Shown one piece after another: positions 1-4,336 of a DNA stretch of 6,382 nt. The notes below the pieces were generated by a model. The model was given only the letters and a program-made list of their open reading frames with translations, did not search any database and was not told the DNA's origin. Numbering within the stretch: position 1 is the first letter of the stretch; every line of letters begins with the position of its first letter. The DNA is from Candidatus Pacearchaeota archaeon (lineage in GTDB: Archaea; Nanobdellota; Nanobdellia; Pacearchaeales; GW2011-AR1), in assembly GCA_023133375.1 (NCBI GenBank), contig JAGLWP010000027.1, forward strand, positions 1 through 6,382. The letters are read 5' to 3'. A program made the position numbers and the translations under genes.

Positions 1-52
1 TTTGTTTTTTAATTTTTATTTATAAAGTTTTATATATTATATTATATATATT

Positions 53-89
53 AGAATAATATATTATGAATATTCAGAATAATATATTA
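53..89. repeat. 14-bp direct repeat in the upstream AT-rich region
   Basis: The 14-mer AGAATAATATATTA occurs at 53-66 and again, identical, at 76-89, so the copies start 23 bp apart (about two helical turns). A GAATATTC palindrome (68-75) lies between and overlaps the edge of the second copy's neighbourhood. The second copy contains the best TATA candidate for the gene starting at 107. The arrangement could be a duplicated TATA element or an operator pair. In sequence this poor in G and C, a chance repeat is also possible. Confidence 0.5.
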
Positions 90-90
90 A
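79..90 (+). promoter_or_regulatory. TATA-like box for the coiled-coil operon
   Basis: The AATATATTA core at 81-89 is centred about 22 bases before the ATG at 107. That is slightly short but close to the archaeal TATA-to-start distance if the mRNA is leaderless. There is no Shine-Dalgarno site before the ATG. Positions 1-106 contain almost no G or C and no credible gene, so the exact box is hard to single out; other TATATA runs lie at 31-50. Confidence 0.45.
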
Positions 91-106
91 AAAGATTATA
101 TTAAAA

Positions 107-688
107 ATGGGGTTGTTTAAGAAAAAAACAAAAAAAGAGGAAAACAAAAAAAGAAAACCAGAGTTTGAAAGATTACCTAAGCTGCCAAAACTTCCAGATT
201 TTCCTGATTTCGAGGGACAAGAAAAAAAAGAACCATTACCAAAATTACCTCGCTTCCCAAATAATTCTCTAGGGAAAAAATTTTCACAAAACACTATTAA
301 AGAAGCTGTGACTGGAGGAAAAGAGGAAGACGAAGAGGTGCCTGAAGCAGATGAGTTTGTTTTAAGAGAAGAACAAATGATGCATCAGCCCCTCGGAGAA
401 AACATCAGAAAACAATCAACCAAACCAGTTCCAGTAACATTTAGAGAAGCTGCAAGAAAAGTGAAAGAAATTGAACCAATTTTCATAAGAATAGACAAAT
501 TTGAAGAGAGCTTACATGCATTTGAAAAAGCTAAACAACAAATTGCAGAAATCGAAAAAATGTTAAGAAACATAAAAAGATTAAAAGAAGAAGAAGAAAA
601 AGAGTTAAACATGTGGGAAAAAGAAGTAGAAATAACAAAACAACAAATTGAGAAGATAGATCAAGATATTTTTTCTAAGGTAGAATAA
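107..688 (+). CDS. Hypothetical coiled-coil protein with Pro-rich N-terminus (first gene of pair)
   Basis: The protein has 193 residues and no function I can name. It begins with a basic segment (about residues 5-17), then leucine-proline repeats (LPKLPKLP at 23-30, DFPDF at 31-35, PLPKLPRFP at 43-51), then an acidic linker (71-85). A compact conserved-looking motif, EPIFIRIDKFEESL (123-136), leads into a long Lys/Glu-rich coiled coil (about 133-189). There is no signal peptide or membrane segment, so it is probably cytoplasmic. From memory, the 'P.F.KIDK' motif plus coiled coil recurs in DPANN hypothetical proteins, usually beside a partner like the next gene; this recollection is unverified. 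The ATG at 107 is the first in frame and fits the upstream TATA box. The next gene begins one base after the stop, so the two are almost certainly co-transcribed and may form a hetero-oligomer through their helices. Confidence 0.85.
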   Translation: MGLFKKKTKKEENKKRKPEFERLPKLPKLPDFPDFEGQEKKEPLPKLPRFPNNSLGKKFSQNTIKEAVTGGKEEDEEVPEADEFVLREEQMMHQPLGENIRKQSTKPVPVTFREAARKVKEIEPIFIRIDKFEESLHAFEKAKQQIAEIEKMLRNIKRLKEEEEKELNMWEKEVEITKQQIEKIDQDIFSKVE

Positions 689-689
689 A

Positions 690-1055
690 ATGAAAGAAGA
701 AAGTTTAGTTTATGTAAAATTAGAATACGACGAGGCACTTCAATCAAAAAAAGATATTCTTTCCTCCCAAGTTAACTTATTAAAAATAATAAAAGTAATA
801 AGACATTATCGGGTTCTTAGATTAGAAGAATTAAAAGAAAAGGCAAAGATGTATAGAAAAATAAAAGAATTAATTGCAAATATAAAAAAGATAAAAACAA
901 ATTTCCCAAAGATAAAAATACCTCAACTTAAAAAGAGTGATGAAGAAAAAGAGTTTAAAGAAAAGATAAAAGAAACACAAGAAAGTGATCATGATGATAT
1001 TCTTGAAACTCAATTACAAGAAATCCAAAATAAGCTAAGAGCTATTGGTGGATGA
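690..1055 (+). CDS. Hypothetical helical protein (second gene of coiled-coil pair)
   Basis: The protein has 121 residues and is highly charged and mostly helical. An N-terminal part (YVKLEYDEALQSKKDIL, residues 8-24) leads into a helix rich in Leu, Ile and Lys (25-70). A short Pro-containing strand-like stretch follows (NFPKIKIPQL, 71-80), then an acidic linker and a final helix (104-117, ILETQLQEIQNKLR). It has no cysteines, no membrane segment and no recognisable enzyme motif. The ATG follows the previous stop codon after a single base, with a weak AAGG site (677-680) nine bases upstream; this is typical of translational coupling inside an operon. I recall similar 'KLEY.EAL..K' proteins beside the preceding family in DPANN genomes, which would make this a conserved two-gene unit. 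A structural or complex-forming role is inference only. Confidence 0.85.
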   Translation: MKEESLVYVKLEYDEALQSKKDILSSQVNLLKIIKVIRHYRVLRLEELKEKAKMYRKIKELIANIKKIKTNFPKIKIPQLKKSDEEKEFKEKIKETQESDHDDILETQLQEIQNKLRAIGG

Positions 1056-1059
1056 AACT

Positions 1060-1200
1060 GGCTTTGTGAAACCCTTGATTTCTAACTAATTTATTGGTTA
1101 TTCAAAATAGAATTCAGGGCGGGTTTTCGACGATAGTCGAATACTAGTGGGAAATTTTAGAAATCAAAGTAAAATAAAATTAGGGGAATTCACCAAAGCC
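1060..1200. other. Nested inverted repeat: candidate structured RNA or small mobile element
   Basis: The ends of this non-coding stretch are complementary. GGCTTTG (1060-1066) pairs with CAAAGCC (1194-1200), and TGAA (1067-1070) pairs with TTCA (1189-1192) across a one-base bulge. CCC (1072-1074) can pair with GGG (1184-1186), and TTGATTTCTAA (1075-1085) pairs perfectly over 11 bp with TTAGAAATCAA (1157-1167). Together these give about 25 bp of nearly continuous stem with one 14-nt asymmetric loop (1169-1182). Inside, TTCGAC/GTCGAA (1126-1131/1136-1141) closes a GATA tetraloop in a stretch (1117-1151) that is about 54% G+C, far above the surroundings. A competing hairpin is UAACUAA/UUGGUUA (1083-1089/1094-1100). 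I could not match it to tRNA, tmRNA, SRP RNA, RNase P RNA or box C/D RNA. The strand is undetermined. A MITE-like element is the main alternative, but no target-site duplication is visible. Confidence 0.6.
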
Positions 1201-1210
1201 CCAATGCAAT

Positions 1211-1223
1211 AATTTTTAAAATT
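1211..1223 (+). promoter_or_regulatory. TATA-like box for alaS
   Basis: TTTTTAAAA (1213-1221) is centred 26 bases before the alaS ATG at 1243, the distance expected for archaeal leaderless transcription. No Shine-Dalgarno motif precedes the ATG. The box is nearly palindromic (AATTTTTAAAATT), so it could also serve a minus-strand transcript through the folded element at 1060-1200. With this promoter, the folded element lies upstream of the alaS mRNA rather than in its leader. Confidence 0.5.
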
Positions 1224-1242
1224 CGATTCCTTATCCAATTTT

Positions 1243-2937
1243 ATGAAAAGAGAAGAACTTATAAAAAAATATTTAGATTTTTTCAAATCAAAAAAACATA
1301 AAGAAATCCAAAATGAAAGTTTAATCCCAGAAAATGACCCTACTACTTTATTCATCTCAGCAGGCATGCATCCCCTTTTGCCATATCTATTAGGACAATC
1401 GCACCCCTTAGGAAAAAAACTTTGCAATGTTCAAAAATGCATAAGAACAGGAGATATAGAAGAAGTTGGCGATGAAACACACCATACTTTTTTAGAAATG
1501 TTAGGAAATTGGTCTCTAGGGGATTATTGGAAAAAACAAGCAATTGAAATGAGCTTTGAATTTTTAACAAAAATTCTTAAAATCCAAAAAGAAAAAATCA
1601 AAATAACTTGTTTTAAAGGAGACAAAGATGCGCCAAAAGATATAGAATCTGAAAAAATATGGAAATCATTAGGAATAAACAAAATAAAATTCTTACCAAA
1701 ATCAGAAAACTGGTGGGGATCTGTAAGCAAAACTGGTCCATGCGGACCAGACACAGAAATTTTCGTGAATGGATTTGAAATTTGGAACAATGTTTTTATG
1801 CAATACAACAAAACAATAAAAGGAAAATTCGAGCCTCTAAAACAAAAAAATGTGGATACAGGAATGGGTGTAGAAAGAACAATTGCTGTTTTGAATAATT
1901 TAGATGATGATTATTTAACAGATATGTTCCTGCCAATAATAAAACAAATTGAAAAACTTTCAGGAAAAAAATATAAAGGAAATGAAAAACCAATGCGAAT
2001 CATCGCTGACCATATCAAAGCATCAGTATTCATCCTCGCCGAAGGAATAACCCCAAGCAATACAGAACAAGGATATGTATTAAGAAGATTAATAAGAAGG
2101 GCAATAAGATATGGAAAAGAATTAGAAATCCAAAAAAAGAAAGACATAACAACTCCCATCACAAAAGAAATAATAAAAATCTACAGCGACTACCCCGAGT
2201 TAAAGAAAAACCAAACATTCATAATCGACGAATTAAACAAAGAAGAGGAAAAATTTGAAAAAACATTAGAAAAAGGTTTGAACAAATTTAGCAAATTCGC
2301 AAAAGATAAAAAAATCTCAGGAAAAGAAGCTTTCTTGCTCTATCAAAGTTATGGTTTTCCTCTTGAAATGATTGAAGAAGAATCTAAAAAAATAAAAGTC
2401 ATATTTAATAAAAAAGATTTTGAAAAAGAGAGAGAGAAACATCAGGAACTTTCAAGAACTGCATCAACAGGAAGATTTAAATCAGGACTTGCAGATGATT
2501 CAGAAGCAACAACAAAACTTCATACTGCTGCACATTTACTTTTATCTTCATTAAGAAAAGTTCTGAAAGATAAAAATATAATTCAAAAAGGTTCAAATAT
2601 TACAGCAGAAAGATTGAGGCTTGATTTTTCTTTCCCAAGAAAATTAACAGAACAAGAATTAAAAGAAGTAGAATCTATTGTCAATAAACAAATAAAAAAG
2701 TCTTGTGAAGTTTGCAAAGAAGAAATGTCTCTTCAAGAAGCAAAAAACAAAGGGGCTGTGGCAATTTTTGATAAAAAATATGGCAAAAAAGTTTCAGTTT
2801 ACAGCATAGAAAATTTTTCAAAAGAAATCTGTGCAGGCCCGCATGTAAAAAATACTTGTGAACTTGGGAATTTTAAAATCATAAAACAAGAATCTTCCAG
2901 TGCAGGAATTCGACGTATAAAAGCAATATTAAAATAA
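1243..2937 (+). CDS. alaS: Alanyl-tRNA synthetase, short form without C-Ala domain
   Basis: Class II synthetase that attaches alanine to tRNA-Ala in the cytoplasm using ATP, and hydrolyses mischarged Ser/Gly-tRNA-Ala. The N-terminal catalytic domain (about 1-240) shows LIPENDPTTLF (27-37), the CIRTGDIEEVGD segment (66-77), motif 2 region FLEMLGNWSLGDYW (83-96) and motif 3 DTGMGVERT (205-213). The helical tRNA-binding part follows (about 250-400, with RRLIRRAIRYG at 281-291). The editing domain (about 412-564) keeps its zinc ligands: HTAAH (427-431) and CAGPH (530-534). The protein stops at the end of the editing domain (SSSAGIRRIKAILK). It therefore has 564 residues instead of the usual ~850-900 and lacks the C-terminal oligomerisation/tRNA-elbow domain (C-Ala). 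The intact domain boundary argues against a frameshift. The sequence style (GMHPLLPYLLGQSHPLGKKL) is that of bacterial/CPR AlaRS rather than classical archaeal AlaRS. The stop lies 11 bases from the convergent next gene. Confidence 0.95.
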   Translation: MKREELIKKYLDFFKSKKHKEIQNESLIPENDPTTLFISAGMHPLLPYLLGQSHPLGKKLCNVQKCIRTGDIEEVGDETHHTFLEMLGNWSLGDYWKKQAIEMSFEFLTKILKIQKEKIKITCFKGDKDAPKDIESEKIWKSLGINKIKFLPKSENWWGSVSKTGPCGPDTEIFVNGFEIWNNVFMQYNKTIKGKFEPLKQKNVDTGMGVERTIAVLNNLDDDYLTDMFLPIIKQIEKLSGKKYKGNEKPMRIIADHIKASVFILAEGITPSNTEQGYVLRRLIRRAIRYGKELEIQKKKDITTPITKEIIKIYSDYPELKKNQTFIIDELNKEEEKFEKTLEKGLNKFSKFAKDKKISGKEAFLLYQSYGFPLEMIEEESKKIKVIFNKKDFEKEREKHQELSRTASTGRFKSGLADDSEATTKLHTAAHLLLSSLRKVLKDKNIIQKGSNITAERLRLDFSFPRKLTEQELKEVESIVNKQIKKSCEVCKEEMSLQEAKNKGAVAIFDKKYGKKVSVYSIENFSKEICAGPHVKNTCELGNFKIIKQESSSAGIRRIKAILK

Positions 2938-2948
2938 TCAACAAACAA

Positions 2949-3191
2949 TTATTCGTCTTTTAACCCACAATTATTTCTTGCGTCACAAACATAATTGCAA
3001 TATGCGGCTTTAAACCCTGCTGCCCACGTATTTAAATAATGCGCAATAAAATCTTTTTCAGCTTCTTTCCATTCAATATCATGATGTTCTTTTTGAGATA
3101 AATAATATTTATTCTTGTTTATTTCTTTTCGTAATGCAGGTTTTTCTGCATCTAATAATTGCTTCAAACGAATACAAATATTATTTAACAT
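2949..3191 (-). CDS. Small Cys-containing hypothetical protein
   Basis: About 80 residues, soluble and probably helical, with a central motif YYLSQKEHHDIEWKEAEKDF (29-48) and a C-terminal C-x3-C-x5-C cluster (Cys65, Cys69, Cys75) preceded by LNTWAAGFKAAY. The YLS-K--HD--W--A---- pattern faintly recalls small bacterial/cyanobacterial proteins annotated with DUF4032-like segments; this is memory only and weak. The cysteines with His36/His37 could bind a metal or form a disulphide, but nothing proves this. I chose the ATG at 3191 over an in-frame TTG at 3197 because a TATA-like box is centred 25 bases before the ATG, matching the other genes here, whereas it would be only 19 bases from the TTG. 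The gene converges on alaS and lies downstream of the transglutaminase-like gene with its own promoter. Confidence 0.75.
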   Translation of the reverse strand: MLNNICIRLKQLLDAEKPALRKEINKNKYYLSQKEHHDIEWKEAEKDFIAHYLNTWAAGFKAAYCNYVCDARNNCGLKDE

Positions 3192-3195
3192 TTCC

Positions 3196-3208
3196 AAGAA
3201 AAATAAAA
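3196..3208 (-). terminator. Possible T-rich archaeal terminator after the transglutaminase-like gene
   Basis: On the minus strand this reads TTTTATTTTTCTT, about 20 bases after the stop codon of the gene ending at 3227. Archaeal RNA polymerase stops at such oligo-T runs without a hairpin. It lies between the TATA box and the start codon of the next gene, so it may simply be AT-rich leader or spacer sequence. Confidence 0.3.
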
Positions 3209-3210
3209 CC

Positions 3211-3220
3211 TATTTATAAA
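3211..3220 (-). promoter_or_regulatory. TATA-like box for the small Cys protein gene
   Basis: On the minus strand the sequence reads TTTATAAATA, a near-consensus archaeal TATA element, centred about 25 bases before the ATG at 3191. It is preceded on that strand by AAAAAAGG, whose purines resemble a BRE. The nonamer AGGTTTATA (minus strand) is present both here (3215-3223) and at 3235-3243, 20 bp upstream, inside the end of the preceding gene. Confidence 0.55.
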
Positions 3221-3226
3221 CCTTTT

Positions 3227-4306
3227 TTAAATATTATAAACCTCCTCAAAACCATATTTATCACTTAATTCCTCAAATTTGCTATATGCTGAAGCACTAA
3301 CCCAATTTTTCTCCATTAAGTTTCTTATCTTAATCAAATCACTAGCATCTTTAAACTCATACCACCAATTCCCAATTGATTTTCCCTCAGAAATCACAAT
3401 CAATTCTGGTTCTGAACTTAATTTTCCAACTCCAACATATTCTAGCTCATCATCAGTTATAATTGACGGTCCAGTAGTTTCAATAAAACAATATCCAGTT
3501 TTTCCAACACTATGTCTCTTTGGGCATTTCACAGCAATAGTCTCATGATTTTCAAAAGGATAATAAAGAAAAGCCGTTCCATATCCCATCTCTCTTAAAA
3601 TAAATGCTAACAATTCTGACTTCTCCCCGCAAACGCCCTGTTCATCATATAAAACTTCATAAGGATATCTTGCATAATCAATTTTATTGCCTCCAATACT
3701 TATAATTTTTTCAGAACTCCCAAAAGAAATCTTCTGTATAATACTTATAGCAACCCTAACCTGATCCTTCTTATTATCAACCAAATTTTGTATATTTGTA
3801 ACTAATGGAAGAAGTAAATATCTTTGTTCTTCTTCATCAAGCTTCTTAAGTTTAAAATCTTTTTTAACTGGAATCTCGCCATCAACATGATGAATAGAAC
3901 GGGAAAGTTTTGAAAGATAATTCGCTAATCCTCCATAAACTGCAAACTCGATAGTCCCATTCTCCCCCCTCAAAACATAATTTAGAGCTATGTTTTTAAT
4001 TCCTGTCTGATATTTAGAAAAACAAGAATCCCCATCAATTGTTAAATTTTCAAAACACCCGCAAATAGAAGCTCTTTCAACTAAAATGCCCTGTTCACAA
4101 AAATAAGGTTTTCTATCTGAGCAACTATCATAAATTGTGCCATCACCGCAAACAGGTTCTTGCAATAAAAAAATATACATAATTAAAACAGCGGTGGATA
4201 AAATAACAATCACGAACAAGATTACAAGCAATCTTTTCTGATGAAAAATATTTAAAAGTATTTCTTTAAGATAAACTCTATCACCCCCTTCCTCCTTTAT
4301 CCCCAT
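3227..4306 (-). CDS. Membrane-anchored Cys-rich transglutaminase-like protein
   Basis: The protein has 359 residues. A short basic N-terminus is followed by one membrane helix (about 26-48), so the rest is probably outside the cell. Next comes a Cys-rich module (Cys53, 62, 70, 82, 84, 95; CGDGT, KPYFC, CGC) of a kind I associate with DPANN exported proteins; it is probably disulphide-bonded. The C-terminal part carries a transglutaminase-like (papain-fold) signature: GVCGEKSELLAFILREMGY with nucleophile Cys226, ENHETIAVKC with His254, and YCFIETTGP in which Glu276 occupies the usual Asp position. Such domains act as proteases, amidases or cross-linking enzymes, or are inactive scaffolds; the substrate is unknown and a cell-surface protein is a guess. 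The ATG at 4306 is supported by a TATA box 25 bases upstream. The start region is G-rich and contains a strong internal AGGAGG. The gene follows leuS by 30 bases on the same strand. Confidence 0.85.
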   Translation of the reverse strand: MGIKEEGGDRVYLKEILLNIFHQKRLLVILFVIVILSTAVLIMYIFLLQEPVCGDGTIYDSCSDRKPYFCEQGILVERASICGCFENLTIDGDSCFSKYQTGIKNIALNYVLRGENGTIEFAVYGGLANYLSKLSRSIHHVDGEIPVKKDFKLKKLDEEEQRYLLLPLVTNIQNLVDNKKDQVRVAISIIQKISFGSSEKIISIGGNKIDYARYPYEVLYDEQGVCGEKSELLAFILREMGYGTAFLYYPFENHETIAVKCPKRHSVGKTGYCFIETTGPSIITDDELEYVGVGKLSSEPELIVISEGKSIGNWWYEFKDASDLIKIRNLMEKNWVSASAYSKFEELSDKYGFEEVYNI

Positions 4307-4323
4307 AAAATAAAGAATAAATC

Positions 4324-4336
4324 AAGTTATAAAAAC
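4324..4336 (-). promoter_or_regulatory. TATA-like box for the transglutaminase-like gene
   Basis: The minus strand reads GTTTTTATAACTT here, with the TTTTTATAA core at 4327-4335, centred 25 bases before the ATG at 4306. It sits immediately after the leuS stop codon (4337-4339). The gene can therefore be transcribed separately from leuS as a leaderless message. No Shine-Dalgarno site precedes the ATG. Confidence 0.55.

Noticed and set aside
64..294. Minus-strand open frame with a hydrophobic Phe-rich tail opposite the first coiled-coil gene.
   Set aside because: It is antisense to a Lys/Pro-rich gene, which creates Phe/Leu/Gly-rich shadow translation. It has no promoter or recognisable motif.
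1046..1060. Box C-like GGATGAAAC at the end of the second coiled-coil gene, suggesting a C/D guide RNA.
   Set aside because: It is inside coding sequence and no box D (CTGA) with C'/D' boxes follows at suitable spacing.
1060..1203. tRNA or tmRNA: a 7-bp acceptor-like stem GGCTTTG/CAAAGCC with CCA at 1201-1203.
   Set aside because: There is no discriminator base before the CCA, no T-arm with a TTCGANT loop 5' of the 3' strand, and no D or anticodon arm. The inner 11-bp stem does not fit a cloverleaf.
1217..1233. TTCGATT resembling a tRNA T-loop before alaS.
   Set aside because: The flanking TAAAA and CCTTA cannot form the T-stem, and no acceptor stem surrounds it.
1060..1242. T-box or riboswitch leader controlling alaS.
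   Set aside because: A TATA-like box sits between the folded element and the ATG at leaderless distance, so the element is probably not in the alaS mRNA. T-boxes are not known in archaea and no T-box motif is seen.
2938..2948. Bidirectional terminator between alaS and the convergent small gene.
   Set aside because: Only 11 bases separate the stops, and neither a hairpin nor a convincing T-run is present in the gap.
3279..3548. Plus-strand open frame opposite the transglutaminase-like gene.
   Set aside because: The other strand carries the motif-bearing gene, and this translation has Ser/Phe/Ile-rich shadow composition.
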